In this document: one piece after another, positions 8,848 to 17,961 of the stretch
How positions within the stretch are numbered: position 1 is the stretch's first letter
How the letters are laid out: every line of letters starts with the position of its first letter
Assembly: GCF_025384765.1 (NCBI RefSeq)
Contig: NZ_VHLL01000001.1
Coordinates: 62,001-126,000 of the forward strand
Origin: Methanoculleus formosensis
GTDB lineage: Archaea; Halobacteriota; Methanomicrobia; Methanomicrobiales; Methanoculleaceae
DNA: 64,000 nucleotides
Direction of reading: 5' to 3'
Program-made: the position numbers and the translations under genes
The notes under the pieces: model-generated
The model's input: the letters and a program-made list of their open reading frames with translations, nothing else
What the model was told of the DNA's origin: nothing
Database searches by the model: none

Positions 8848-9464
8848 GCGGGAGGAACTTCCGTCCCCTCTTCTGCGGCGCGGAGTTCGCGGTCGTAATC
8901 GGCGATCGCGGCGGCGTACGCCCGCCACGCACTGTCTGCTTCGCCGATGTTACGGTCTGCCGCCCGGTAATCCCGCACATCGTAAGCGCCCGAGGCCGAC
9001 AACCAGAGCGAGAAGGCGCGGTTCAGGTTGTCAAGCGCCCGGACGTATGCCGACTGCGCCCCGGCGTAGGCCTCCGGGACGGCGTCGGCCGCGACGATCT
9101 GGCGGTGGTAGGCCGTAACATCCCCGCCGTACCTCGCGATCGCCGCGAACTCCCGCATATGGGCGTCGCATTCGGCGACCGAGAGGTCGTTTGTGGGGGT
9201 GCGCATATGCGCGGAGGTCTTATCGTAAACCAGGAAGAGGTCGGCCTCCGACGCCGCAACATGGCTCTCGAATGCGGCAACCTGTTGCGCCTCGTTGTAA
9301 CTCATAGCGAGCATCCCCCCGACCAGCAGAACCGCGATCGCGGCAACCGCCGCACCGGCGGCGGTAAAAGCCTTTCTCCGGTCGACGGCCAGTTTCGGAA
9401 ACTTCAGGTCCGGGAGTTTGGGGATCTTCAGGCCGGACGGCTCAGGGGTATCCATGCCCGTCAC
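8844..9464 (-). CDS. Membrane-anchored helical protein of unknown function
   Basis: The 206-residue protein has a cytoplasmic stretch (LKIPKLPDLKFPKL), one transmembrane helix at about residues 33-55, then a long alanine-rich helical region outside. Its ATG overlaps the stop codon of the upstream transglutaminase-like gene by four bases (9461-9464), which supports both the start and translational coupling. The two proteins may act together at the cell surface. The family was not recognised. Confidence 0.7.
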   Translation of the reverse strand: MTGMDTPEPSGLKIPKLPDLKFPKLAVDRRKAFTAAGAAVAAIAVLLVGGMLAMSYNEAQQVAAFESHVAASEADLFLVYDKTSAHMRTPTNDLSVAECDAHMREFAAIARYGGDVTAYHRQIVAADAVPEAYAGAQSAYVRALDNLNRAFSLWLSASGAYDVRDYRAADRNIGEADSAWRAYAAAIADYDRELRAAEEGTEVPPA

Positions 9465-10420
9465 GCCCCACCCCCGGGCAGACGGGCCGGCTGAATGCGA
9501 TATTCTCCCGGCGTGGGGATGTAGCGGAGCGGGACGATCTCCGGTGTTTCCGACCGCACGCTCGGGATACCCGTGCCGCCGGTATCCCCGATGGGGAACG
9601 GTCTTCCCCGGATCGACGTGGAACCGACCGAGACGTTACTCCAATAAAAATCCGTCCCCTCGATGAAGTAGTAGTGCTGCCCCTCATGCGTGAAGTACCG
9701 CGGCGTGTACTTCGCGTAGTAGGGGTTGAACTCGTTCATCCGGATCCCGAGGGCCATATGATCCGAGTACCGGAGCAGCACCGTATCGTAACCGAGGGCA
9801 TCGAGGAGCCCCGCCATCAGGATGGAGGCATCCTCGCAGTCCCCCCTCCCGTCGACGAGCGTCTCGACGGGGTATTTCGGATACTCGACACCGTCCTTCT
9901 TGTACATAGCGTGACGGGGGAGGACGCCTTCGATGTAGGAGGTCGCGTTGTCGTCCATATCGTAGGGGATCTGCTGGACGAAGAAGACGAGGTTCATCAA
10001 CCGGAAGTAACCCTCGTCCGGGCTGGCGCTCGGGGGCGCGATCCGGCGGGCGAGATCCACGAGGACCGGCCGGTCGGCATCCGCGAGCGCATACCTTCCC
10101 CAGGACGTATAGTCGCTGAACCGCGGGGTCTCCCGGTGCTCACGGAAGAGCGCCTCCGGAACCGTGACCTGTGTCGTCTGGACGCCGCCGTCGATCGCCG
10201 TCCAGCGGAAGTTCCGGGTGGAGACCTCCACGTCGTCCGGGAAGGGCGTCGGCGTCGGTACCGGCGTGGGCGGGACGTATACGGGCGGGCTGCCGATCGG
10301 CACAGTACCGCGAGAGCCAAAGCCTATCGGCTCCCCGAGGAGGGCGGGTTTCACTACGAGGGCGACGACCAGGATCACGAGCCCGCCCACGAGAACCGGG
10401 ATAACGTCCTTCCACTCCAT
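9461..10420 (-). CDS. Membrane-anchored transglutaminase-like protein
   Basis: The 319-residue protein has one N-terminal transmembrane helix (about 6-27) and a Pro/Thr-rich stalk (PPTPVPTPTP). An extracytoplasmic transglutaminase-like domain follows. The catalytic triad is visible: Cys in GRGDCEDAS, His in SDHMALGI and Asp in EGTDFYW. Members of this fold act as peptidases, peptide amidases or cross-linkers, and the reaction here cannot be told. It is the first gene of a two-gene operon with the membrane-anchored helical protein at 8844-9464, joined by an ATGA overlap. Confidence 0.8.
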   Translation of the reverse strand: MEWKDVIPVLVGGLVILVVALVVKPALLGEPIGFGSRGTVPIGSPPVYVPPTPVPTPTPFPDDVEVSTRNFRWTAIDGGVQTTQVTVPEALFREHRETPRFSDYTSWGRYALADADRPVLVDLARRIAPPSASPDEGYFRLMNLVFFVQQIPYDMDDNATSYIEGVLPRHAMYKKDGVEYPKYPVETLVDGRGDCEDASILMAGLLDALGYDTVLLRYSDHMALGIRMNEFNPYYAKYTPRYFTHEGQHYYFIEGTDFYWSNVSVGSTSIRGRPFPIGDTGGTGIPSVRSETPEIVPLRYIPTPGEYRIQPARLPGGGA

Positions 10421-10532
10421 CTCCGGGAACCTATCGCGTATCGGTATTAGGATATGGGCGACCGCCCGCTAAAAACCTTGACTACGGCCGGTCCCGGGAG
10501 CCCGCTCTGGAAACCCACGTATGCAGACGGTT

Positions 10533-11402
10533 TCAGGGAACCCCAAAACCAAAGAATGCGGCGATGAACCGTATCGCGGCGTAGAGGAAGTAGAGGCCGA
10601 AGACCAGTCGCAGGGTCGCCGGCCGGAACCGCGTGATCGTCGCTGCCCCCGCCTGGGCGCCGGCGATTGACCCGGCGGCGAGGATCAGCCCCGCCCCGAC
10701 GGCGACATAGCCCTCCACGAGTTTGATCCCGCCCCCGACGATCGCCATCGGTATCATGGACGCGAGCGACGTCCCCATCGTGACGCAGACCGGGGCGCCG
10801 AAGAGGTAGAGCAGCCCCGGGACGAGGGCATACCCGCCGCCGAGCCCGGTGATCCCGGTCAGGACGCCGACGGCGCCCCCGAAGAGGAAGTGGCCGGGAG
10901 GCGTCCCCCCGATGCACTCCGGCTCCGGTCGGGCGGCGGGCCGGAGCCCGTCCCGGATCATCCAGAGAGACGGGGCGAGGAAGACCAGCCCCAGGATGAG
11001 CCCGAGGAAGTGGGTCTGGTCGACGAGGAGAGAGAAGAGCCAGGAACCGATGAGGACGCCGAGAAGCCCTCCGGCGGCGATCCAGATCGCCACCCCCCGG
11101 TCGAGGTTCCCCCGCACCAGGTGGCCGACGGCGCCGGAGAGCGAGGTGAAGATGACCACAAAAAGCCCTGTTCCGATGGCGACCGGCTCCGGAAAGCCAA
11201 GAGCGAAGTACATGACCGGGAGCATGATCGTCGACCCCCCGACCCCGATGAGGCCGCCGAAGACCCCGGCGACGACGCCGACCGCGAGGAGGATGAGCAC
11301 GGCAGGGAGATCGAGCGCCGGGTCGACGACGAACGCCGCCCAGAGCATCCCCACGACGACGGCGGAGAGGAGGGCTGCCCGGGCGATCCGGTTCTCCGTC
11401 AT
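10533..11402 (-). CDS. TauE/SafE-family membrane permease
   Basis: The 289-residue protein has about eight hydrophobic segments. Two glycine-rich repeats mark the TauE/SafE (DUF81) family: GVFGGLIGVGGSTIMLPVM near residue 47 and GVLTGITGLGGGYALVPGLL near residue 178. Characterised members export sulfite, sulfoacetate or other sulfur anions, or import organic acids. The substrate here is open. The gene appears monocistronic, with about 110-125 bases to each neighbour. Confidence 0.85.
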   Translation of the reverse strand: MTENRIARAALLSAVVVGMLWAAFVVDPALDLPAVLILLAVGVVAGVFGGLIGVGGSTIMLPVMYFALGFPEPVAIGTGLFVVIFTSLSGAVGHLVRGNLDRGVAIWIAAGGLLGVLIGSWLFSLLVDQTHFLGLILGLVFLAPSLWMIRDGLRPAARPEPECIGGTPPGHFLFGGAVGVLTGITGLGGGYALVPGLLYLFGAPVCVTMGTSLASMIPMAIVGGGIKLVEGYVAVGAGLILAAGSIAGAQAGAATITRFRPATLRLVFGLYFLYAAIRFIAAFFGFGVP

Positions 11403-11527
11403 CCTTCCAGACGCTCATCGCAGAGCGCCGGGTGGTTCTCTCTCGCTTCAGGCCGAAACGCTCTCGGAAGGGGCGGCATACACCTCGTTATGTAGCCCCC
11501 GTCTCCCCATGAACCTGCCGGAACCGG

Positions 11528-13735
11528 TCAACGGGGGAGGCAGGGCTCCTCGAGGCCGGCCACCTGCCTCCCCGGCTCGGCCGCATACCTGCAGACCGAG
11601 GGGTAATACATGGTGACGTAATCCTTGAGCATCCGCAGCGAGCAGTACTGCGGGGCGATGCTCTTCATCGACTCCCGCATCATCCGGACCCACTTCAAAG
11701 GGACGTCGTTCATCGTCCGCGAGTAGTAGAGCGGCGCAACCTCGTTCTCGATGAGATCGTAGATCGTCTCCGCATCGGCCCGGTTATCTCCCGGAGCGGT
11801 CGCATGGCCCTCGAAACCCCAACCGTTCCTGCCGTTGTAGCCCTCGACCCACCAGCCGTCCAGAACCGAGAGGTTCAGCACCCCGTTCATCCCCGCCTTC
11901 ATACCGCTCGTGCCGCTCGCCTCCATCAGCGGGACGGGGGTGTTCATCCAGACATCGACACCGTGAACCATGTAGCGTGCAAGCTGCTCGCTGTAGTCCT
12001 CGACAAACGCTATCCGGCCGCCGAACCGCGGATCCTGCGAGTACTGGTAGATCTTTTGCAGGATCCGCTTGCCCTGCTCGTCGGCCGGGTGGGCCTTCCC
12101 GGCGAAGATGAACTGCACCGGCCTCCAGCGGTTGTTCACGATCTTCTCCAGCCGGTCCAGGTCCTCGAAGATGATATCTGCCCGCTTATACTCGGCAAAC
12201 CGGCGGGCGAACCCGATCGTCAGCGCCGATGTGTCGAGCATCAGCCCTTCGGCAGCGAGGTTTGAAGGCTCATCCCGGTGTCTCGCCCATTTGCGGCGTT
12301 TCCGCTCCCGGATCCGGGCGAAGAGTTTCATCTTCAGCCACTGGTGTTCGCGCCAGAGGTCTTCGTCCGGGATCTCGTCGATCATCTCCCAGATGGCCGG
12401 GTTGTCGTAGTCCTCCCGCCAGTTCGGGTAGACCGGGTCGGCATACCGGTCGAAGAGCGTCTCGATCCGGTGGTTCAGCCACGAAGGCATGTGGACGCCG
12501 TTCGTGATATGATCGATCGGGATCTCTTCAACGGGCAGATCCGGCCAGAGGGGGCGCCACATCTCCCGGGCGACCTCGCCGTGCTTTCTGGAGACGCCGT
12601 TGTGGAACCGGGTCATCCGGAGCGCAAAAGCGGTCATGTTGAACCCGGCGCCCGGGCTATGCGGGTCGTCACCGAGCGCCATGAACTCGTCCCAGGTGAG
12701 ATCGAGCGACGAGCAGTAACTCCGGAAGTACTTCGCCATCAGGTCCTCAGGGAAGACGTCGTGAGCCGCCGCCACGGGGGTGTGGGTGGTGAAGACCGAG
12801 GTGCCCCTGACCTGCTCGCGCGCCTCGTCGGGGGGCATCCCGGCCACGAGCCGCTCGCGGAGCCGCTCGAGGAGGGCAAACGCCGAATGCCCTTCGTTCA
12901 AGTGCATCGCCGAATAATCCACGCCGAGGGTATGGAGTACCTTCCTCCCGCCGATGCCGAGCACCAGCTCCTGCCGGAGCCGGCACTCGAGCTCTTTCAA
13001 GTACAGGCGGTGAGAGATGTTCCGGTTCTCGGGACGGTTCTCATCGATATGGGTATCGAGGAGGTAGAGGGGGACCCTTCCTACCTGCACCTTCCAGACC
13101 GCGACATAGATCGGCGGGTCGATCAGGGGCACCTGCACCACGAGCTGCTTTCCGTCGTCGCCCGCCACCCGGAGAATCGGGGCGGCGTCGCGGTCTAGAA
13201 TCTCAGCGACGTTCTTCTGCCACCCGTCCGCCTCGATGTGCTGGTGGAGATAGCCTTCGGCGTACATGAACCCGACTGCGACCGTCGGTACGCCGAGATC
13301 GCTCGATGCCTTGATGTGGTCGCCCGCGAGGATCCCGAGCCCCCCCGCATAGAGCGGGAGCGAATGGTGCAGCCCGAACTCGCTCGAGAGGTAGGCGATC
13401 GTCAGTGGAACCCGCTCGGGATAGTGTTGTGCAAACCAGCTCGTCCCCGGCGCCATGTACTCGTGGAACCGGTGCATGATGATGTCGTAGCGGCGGAGAT
13501 ACTCCGGGTTCGCCGCCGCCCGCTCGAAGTACCGCGGCGGGGTATCGAGGAGCATCCGGACCGGGTTGTGGCTGCTCATCTTCCACTCCGCCCGGTTCAG
13601 CATCTTGAAGAGCGTGCTCGCCGAGGAGTGCCAGCTCCACCAGAGGTTGTACGCGAGGTCGACCAGCCCGAAGATCCGCTCCGGGACATGGACAAACCGG
13701 TCATAGGGTATCTCCGTCTTCATCGCGACGGGCAT
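11528..13735 (-). CDS. glgP: Alpha-glucan (glycogen) phosphorylase, GT35
   Basis: The 735-residue enzyme releases glucose 1-phosphate from storage glucan. Visible family features are AYLSSEFGLHHSLPLYAGGLG near residue 110, FTTHTPVAAAHD, the glucan-site region HLNEGHSAF, and the pyridoxal-phosphate lysine in GTSGMKAGMNG. The length fits the short archaeal/Thermus type. The ATG at 13735 has GGTGG eight bases upstream, and an ATG at 13723 is an alternative. A longer open frame continues upstream only because the frameshifted 2TM gene reads into it. A ROK-family sugar kinase about 4 kb away could use the glucose released by glycogen turnover. Confidence 0.92.
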   Translation of the reverse strand: MPVAMKTEIPYDRFVHVPERIFGLVDLAYNLWWSWHSSASTLFKMLNRAEWKMSSHNPVRMLLDTPPRYFERAAANPEYLRRYDIIMHRFHEYMAPGTSWFAQHYPERVPLTIAYLSSEFGLHHSLPLYAGGLGILAGDHIKASSDLGVPTVAVGFMYAEGYLHQHIEADGWQKNVAEILDRDAAPILRVAGDDGKQLVVQVPLIDPPIYVAVWKVQVGRVPLYLLDTHIDENRPENRNISHRLYLKELECRLRQELVLGIGGRKVLHTLGVDYSAMHLNEGHSAFALLERLRERLVAGMPPDEAREQVRGTSVFTTHTPVAAAHDVFPEDLMAKYFRSYCSSLDLTWDEFMALGDDPHSPGAGFNMTAFALRMTRFHNGVSRKHGEVAREMWRPLWPDLPVEEIPIDHITNGVHMPSWLNHRIETLFDRYADPVYPNWREDYDNPAIWEMIDEIPDEDLWREHQWLKMKLFARIRERKRRKWARHRDEPSNLAAEGLMLDTSALTIGFARRFAEYKRADIIFEDLDRLEKIVNNRWRPVQFIFAGKAHPADEQGKRILQKIYQYSQDPRFGGRIAFVEDYSEQLARYMVHGVDVWMNTPVPLMEASGTSGMKAGMNGVLNLSVLDGWWVEGYNGRNGWGFEGHATAPGDNRADAETIYDLIENEVAPLYYSRTMNDVPLKWVRMMRESMKSIAPQYCSLRMLKDYVTMYYPSVCRYAAEPGRQVAGLEEPCLPR

Positions 13736-13791
13736 TACCCGTTCCACCAGATAAGTGCTTCTGTCACCCCACCACCCGGGCGGGAACCGGT

Positions 13792-14071
13792 TCACCGCCG
13801 CTCTTCGCGCTCCATGTACTCCCGGATCTTTCGTTCCTCCCACTCCCTGCCGAAGATCCGGCCTTCGACGTAGACGCTGAATCCATGGATCACCAGCCCG
13901 ATCCCCCAGAAGAACGTCACCCAGAAGAACCAGAGCGAGTCGGGGCTGAAGAGCATGTTGATCCCGAAGAGGATGAGGTTGACGGCGATATAGATCACGA
14001 GATGTTCGTAAAAATCCCCGGATCTCCCCGATACGCCTCCGCGCAGCCGCATACCGTTTCTGTTCGTCCAT
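13792..14071 (-). CDS. 2TM-domain protein with an apparent +1 frameshift
   Basis: Translation from the ATG at 14071 gives MDEQKRYAAARRRIGEIRGF in one frame. The matching continuation DFYEHLVIYIAVNLILFGI, with its two membrane helices and the tail EWEERKIREYMEREERR, lies in the next frame. Removing one base from the run of five A's at 14010-14014 (T's on the coding strand) joins them into a 92-residue protein of the normal 2TM-domain layout: charged helix, helix, short loop, helix, charged tail. GGAG precedes the ATG and a TATA-like TAAGTATC lies further up. It may be a sequencing indel, a genuine mutation or slippage. An internal ATG at 14052 would give only the second part. Confidence 0.6.
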
Positions 14072-14230
14072 AGGCTCCGATAACGGACCGGGATACTTAT
14101 GCCTATCCTTGCCCGGGTGCGGGAGGGGGCCGGCAACAGATAGACCGTCCGGGGCGGCGCCGGGAGAACGGCGCGGGCTAAATACGTGTTTTTGCAGATA
14201 CGGCCTCAAGGCGAAGAAAGAAGATTGAAA

Positions 14231-14240
14231 GGTATTATAT
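14231..14240 (+). promoter_or_regulatory. TATA box of the ABC transporter operon
   Basis: GTATTATATG ends about 50 bases before the GTG start at 14291. With a start of transcription near 14262 this leaves a leader holding the GGAGG site at 14277-14281. Confidence 0.45.
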
Positions 14241-14290
14241 GCGCCGTTTGCCGATCTTCCTTCAAGAAGACCCGAAGGAGGGTGACTCGC

Positions 14291-15016
14291 GTGCGGCAGA
14301 TGATCGAGGCAACCGAACTCACGAAGAACTACGGCAACGTCACCGCCGTGAACAGGGTATCGTTCTCTGTCACGGAGGGAGAACTCTTCGGCCTGCTCGG
14401 GCCGAACGGTTCGGGGAAGACGACGATGATCCGGATGCTGACCGGACAGACCCCGCCGACGTCGGGGTCCTCCCGGGTGATGGGGCTCGATCCAGCGAAC
14501 GACCCCATCGGGGTCCGGGGGCTCGTCGGGATCATCCCCGAGCAGGAGACGCCGCCGAGTTTCCTCACCGCGGAGGAGTACCTGCACTTCGTGGCCGGCA
14601 TCCGCAACCTCGACTCGGTGGACGAGCGGTGCGACCGCTGGTTCGACCTCCTGGAGTTTGGCGACAAGCGGGACGTCCTCTGCAAGGACCTCTCACGGGG
14701 CACCCGGCAGAAACTGATGTTTGCGCAGGCGTTCCTCCACGAGCCCCGTCTCGCCCTCATCGACGAGCCGCTCATAAACCTGGACCCCATCATGCAGCGG
14801 ACGGTCAAGGACTTCCTCGTGGATTACGTCCAGGACGGCGGGACCATCTTCATCTCCACCCACATCCTCGAGATCGCCGAAGAGATCTGCGACCGTATCG
14901 GGATCATCCACAACGGCAGGCTCCTTCACACCGGCCCGGTCGATGACCCCGTCGCGACCGGGAGGCACCTCGAGTCCTTCTTCCTCGACCTGGTGCGGGG
15001 CGATGCCGGTGCCTGA
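14291..15016 (+). CDS. ABC transporter ATP-binding protein
   Basis: The 241-residue ATPase has Walker A (GPNGSGKTT), the Q-loop region (IIPEQETPPSF), an ABC signature variant LSRGTRQKL in place of LSGGQ, Walker B (LALIDEPL) and the switch histidine (ISTHIL). The GTG at 14291 is preferred because GGAGG lies nine bases upstream, and the ATG at 14300 is the alternative. Its last codons overlap the start of the permease gene. Together they form a two-component exporter of the ABC-2 kind, powering an unknown substrate. Confidence 0.85.
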   Translation: MRQMIEATELTKNYGNVTAVNRVSFSVTEGELFGLLGPNGSGKTTMIRMLTGQTPPTSGSSRVMGLDPANDPIGVRGLVGIIPEQETPPSFLTAEEYLHFVAGIRNLDSVDERCDRWFDLLEFGDKRDVLCKDLSRGTRQKLMFAQAFLHEPRLALIDEPLINLDPIMQRTVKDFLVDYVQDGGTIFISTHILEIAEEICDRIGIIHNGRLLHTGPVDDPVATGRHLESFFLDLVRGDAGA

Positions 15017-16415
15017 CCTCTTCTTCGCGATGATGAAGGAAGAGTGGCGGATGCACTCGACCGTCTTCGGGAGCCTCGGGTTCGCCCTCTTCCCGGCGGT
15101 CATCGCGATCTTCGCGTTCTTCGGGGCGCTCACCCTCCCGATATTTGCAGACGTCTTCCCGTACGACATGGTCGCGCTCCTCATCCACGCCCTCTTCCTC
15201 CTCATGGGCGTGATGGTGGGGTCGTTCGGTCTCATGGGCCGGGAGTTCATGAACCGGCGGTTCGGGCAGGCAAGCCTCATCGCCTACGCTTCCCGGAGCC
15301 TCCCGGTCTCGGAACGACGGATCTTCGCCGCCTTCCTCGTAAAGGATACCGTCTACTACATCCTGCTCTACGTCCTTCCCTTTGCAGCCGGGCTCACCGC
15401 GGCGACGCCGTTTGTCGGCCTCGATCCAATCCTGGGGCTCCTCGCGTTCGTCTCCCTCGCCCTCGCCTTCCTCCTCGGGCTCTCCGCCGTCTGCTTCCTC
15501 TCGACTCTCTACGCACGCTCCGTCGCGCTCCTCGTCGGAGCGGCAGCGGTGCTCGCGGTTGCCGCGCTCGCGGCATACGGCCTCGGGGCGATCACCGTCT
15601 CCTCTCTCCTCCCCCCGTACGCCTTCTTCCTCAGCCCTGCCCCCGAACCGCTCGCACTCTCGCTCCTGCTCATCCTGGTGCCGGCAGCCGCATCCGTCCT
15701 CCTCGTCACCGTCGATTACGCCGACCGGACGAAGCGGTTCGGAAATCGTCTCGATCCTCTCGCGGAGAGGCTTCGCGGCCTCGACGGCGCGCACTTCATC
15801 GCGAAGGACGCCCTCGACCTCCTCCGGAGCGAAGGCGGTGCCGGGAAGGTGCTCTTCTCGTTCCTCCTTCCCCTCGCGCTCGTCTGGATCTGCCTTCAGG
15901 TTCTGATCCGGTTCATCCCGGGGATCGATCCGCTGGTGGTCTTTGCGGTTCTGCTCGGGGTGATATCAGCCACGATCTACAACTGGCTGACCGAGTTCGA
16001 CTCCTTCACCTCCTACACCTTCCTGCCGGTGGAGATCTCGGAGGTGATCGACGCGAAACTGAAGAGCTACGCTCTTTTGAACCTCCTCCCGCTCGGCGTG
16101 CTCGTGCTCGCGGCGGCGACCTCCGGCAGCGCGGGGACGTTCCTCCCTGCCCTTGCCGCGTTCGCCTCGGTCTCGGCCTACACCCTCGCGGTGACGGTCT
16201 ACCTGACCGGGCTCCACCCGAACGTGATGCTCTATCACGCCTGGGTCTTTCTGCGCTACCTCCTCGCGATAAGCCCGGCGCTCCTGCTCCTCATCTTCGC
16301 CTCGATCGTCGACCCCGCGTACGCGGCCCTGAGCCTCCTCCTCGTCGCGCCCGCGGCGTTCCTCCTCGCCCGCGCCCGGACGAGGTGGCAGGCGTGGGAG
16401 ATGCCGAAGTACTGA
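15003..16415 (+). CDS. ABC transporter permease, large hydrophobic subunit
   Basis: The 470-residue protein has roughly twelve hydrophobic segments and no recognisable soluble domain. It starts at 15003 within the last 14 bases of the ATPase gene, so translation is probably coupled. The arrangement of a single ATPase and a single large permease without a binding protein indicates export rather than import. The substrate is unknown. A six-T run follows the stop codon. Confidence 0.8.
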   Translation: MPVPDLFFAMMKEEWRMHSTVFGSLGFALFPAVIAIFAFFGALTLPIFADVFPYDMVALLIHALFLLMGVMVGSFGLMGREFMNRRFGQASLIAYASRSLPVSERRIFAAFLVKDTVYYILLYVLPFAAGLTAATPFVGLDPILGLLAFVSLALAFLLGLSAVCFLSTLYARSVALLVGAAAVLAVAALAAYGLGAITVSSLLPPYAFFLSPAPEPLALSLLLILVPAAASVLLVTVDYADRTKRFGNRLDPLAERLRGLDGAHFIAKDALDLLRSEGGAGKVLFSFLLPLALVWICLQVLIRFIPGIDPLVVFAVLLGVISATIYNWLTEFDSFTSYTFLPVEISEVIDAKLKSYALLNLLPLGVLVLAAATSGSAGTFLPALAAFASVSAYTLAVTVYLTGLHPNVMLYHAWVFLRYLLAISPALLLLIFASIVDPAYAALSLLLVAPAAFLLARARTRWQAWEMPKY

Positions 16416-16425
16416 CGCAGACGAA

Positions 16426-16431
16426 TTTTTT
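16426..16431 (+). terminator. T-run terminator after the ABC permease
   Basis: Six T's begin 11 bases after the permease stop codon. Archaeal RNA polymerase commonly terminates on such a U-tract. Confidence 0.4.
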
Positions 16432-16446
16432 GGGGGTGGAAAGAGG

Positions 16447-16534
16447 ATCTCGCGCGAAGACGCGAAGAACGCGAAGTCCTGCATATGGGTGTTGACAACT
16501 CCCTCTTCGCGCCTTCGCGTCTTCGCGTGAGTTA
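16447..16534. repeat. CGCGAAG-type intergenic repeat, copy A
   Basis: The left arm at 16451-16476 is built of CGCGAAGA-like units. After 28 bases the right arm at 16505-16530 carries the same units in reverse complement (CTTCGCG). The arms could form a long imperfect hairpin. Related copies lie at 27987-28014, 45162-45239 and 53424-53645. Confidence 0.75.
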
Positions 16535-16704
16535 GCGGTTGAGGAACAGCGGCGAGAATCTCGTGCGAATTTCGCCGTGCTGCGCGAGCGACAGGATACG
16601 GCAGGGATGGTACCCGGCAACCCGGCTCCCGGCCCATGAAGGGCATCTCACTTTCACCCCCCGCGCGGCGTGGTTTTTAACCCCCGGCAGGCGACCCCGG
16701 GAGT

Positions 16705-17097
16705 ATGCTAGAGAGAGCAGGCTACCTCCAGAACAGCAGGTGCGCCGCGGCCGACGAGTGGGGGAGACCCTGCCGGATCGTCGAGATCGCCCTCGACGGC
16801 AGGCGGTTCGGGGCCAGGGTCGGCGAACTCCAGCAGGCGCTCGGCGGCCGGCGCCCGGCCCGGATCGGGCTGCTCCGCGACGACTGGGGCCCGGTTCTCG
16901 GGGATACGGTCGGCCGCGCGGAGCGGTCGCGGGCGGGGAAGGCGGTCGTCTTCGAGCTCGTCACCGGTGAGCGCTACACGGTCCCGGCCGCGGCGCTCCG
17001 GGCCGTCCTTGCCCGGACTGCCGCCTTTGCCCCCGTCTCGGCGATCCTCTCCGGGGATATCCCCGCCGCCCGGCGCCGGGCTCCCGTCAGCGGGTAG
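16705..17097 (+). CDS. Hypothetical protein
   Basis: The 130-residue, arginine- and alanine-rich product is not recognised. It has alternating short beta-like and helical stretches (RIVEIALDGRRFGARVGELQ, KAVVFELVTGERYTVPAAALRAVL) and no signal peptide or membrane segment. A strong bias to G or C at third codon positions, like its neighbours, supports a real gene. The last 11 bases overlap the convergent IMPACT gene. Confidence 0.5.
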   Translation: MLERAGYLQNSRCAAADEWGRPCRIVEIALDGRRFGARVGELQQALGGRRPARIGLLRDDWGPVLGDTVGRAERSRAGKAVVFELVTGERYTVPAAALRAVLARTAAFAPVSAILSGDIPAARRRAPVSG

Positions 17098-17455
17098 TCC
17101 CCGCCTCGCGGATCGCCGCCTCCCCGGCGTCGCGAAACGCCCGCCCAACGTTGCCCGGGCCGAGGAGGATGCCCCCGAAGACCCGCGAGACCACCAGTGC
17201 GTGGCTCTCGAGGGCGTGCCTGCGCAACACCTCAAGGAGGATCCTTCCCGGCCTCCCGACCTCGCCGTCGTTCTTGAACTCCTCGATGGCACCGCACCGG
17301 AAGGCGGCGCAGTGGTGGGCGGCCTTCCGGTAGGCCTCCCGGTGGCCGGCGAGGACCCCCGCGAAATCCTCCGGCCCTTCGACCCGGTAGAGGTGCGCGT
17401 AGAACCGCGATCGCCGGACCTCGGTCGCAGCGGCGCCGAGAGGCTCCGCGGTCAC
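17087..17455 (-). CDS. IMPACT/YigZ N-terminal domain protein (UPF0029)
   Basis: The 122-residue product matches only the N-terminal domain of the YigZ/IMPACT family: SRFYAHLYRVEG, HHCAAFRCG, NDGEVGRPGRILLEVL and VSRVFGGILLGPGNVGRAF. The C-terminal DUF1949 domain of bacterial YigZ is absent. The start is a GTG overlapping the stop of the upstream phosphatase gene by four bases (GTGA). It is the third gene of an overlapping operon after the ROK kinase and the phosphatase. Bacterial and eukaryotic relatives are linked to translation control, and the role here is unknown. Confidence 0.75.
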   Translation of the reverse strand: MTAEPLGAAATEVRRSRFYAHLYRVEGPEDFAGVLAGHREAYRKAAHHCAAFRCGAIEEFKNDGEVGRPGRILLEVLRRHALESHALVVSRVFGGILLGPGNVGRAFRDAGEAAIREAGTTR

Positions 17456-17961
17456 GCTGTCACCCGCCTCTTCGCGTACTCGTCCCAGTGCGCGGCGAGG
17501 AAACCCCGGATCCCCCGACCGGGTTTGTAGGGCGGGTATATTCTGCGGTAGGCCTCCTCGGCCTCGGCAAATCCCTCCGTCGGCAGGACGTCGGTGTAGG
17601 CCGCGAGGTAGAGGAGCCCGATCGCCGCCGACCGGGAGACCCCGAACCCGCAGTGGACCAGCACCTGCCGCCCCCCCGAGAGGCACCGATCGATGAAGGC
17701 GAGAGCGGCGTCGATCGCTTCCTTCGGTATCTCACCCGGATCCCTCGCATCGACCAGGTTGAGCATCAGCCGGTTCCCCCGCCGGGCAACCAGGTATTCG
17801 GGGTGATCCGGCGGCACCGTCTCAAGGGGCGAGTAGGTGACCGCCAGGCAGTGGTAGGGGCTCCGGCAGGCGTGCACCACGCACCAGGTCTCGTGCGTCT
17901 CCACCGCGACCTCGTAGTCCTCCTGCGTCCCGACGTAGAGGTTCTGGTAGATCTCGATCAT
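17452..17961 (-). CDS. Dual-specificity-type protein phosphatase
   Basis: The 169-residue protein carries the cysteine phosphatase loop HCGFGVSRSA (HCx5R) near residue 115, with LNLVDARDP upstream as the probable general-acid loop. This is the layout of compact dual-specificity phosphatases (CDC14/DSP clan). It should remove phosphate from Ser/Thr/Tyr of proteins, or from phosphosugars or polyphosphate. The gene overlaps the ROK kinase stop and the IMPACT start by four bases each, so all three are probably made together. Confidence 0.8.
   Translation of the reverse strand: MIEIYQNLYVGTQEDYEVAVETHETWCVVHACRSPYHCLAVTYSPLETVPPDHPEYLVARRGNRLMLNLVDARDPGEIPKEAIDAALAFIDRCLSGGRQVLVHCGFGVSRSAAIGLLYLAAYTDVLPTEGFAEAEEAYRRIYPPYKPGRGIRGFLAAHWDEYAKRRVTA

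Noticed and set aside
11528-14587. A single 1019-codon reading frame covering glycogen phosphorylase and the DNA upstream
   Set aside because: The family N-terminus and a GGTGG ribosome-binding site place the start at 13735. The upstream part is open only because the frameshifted 2TM gene runs into it.
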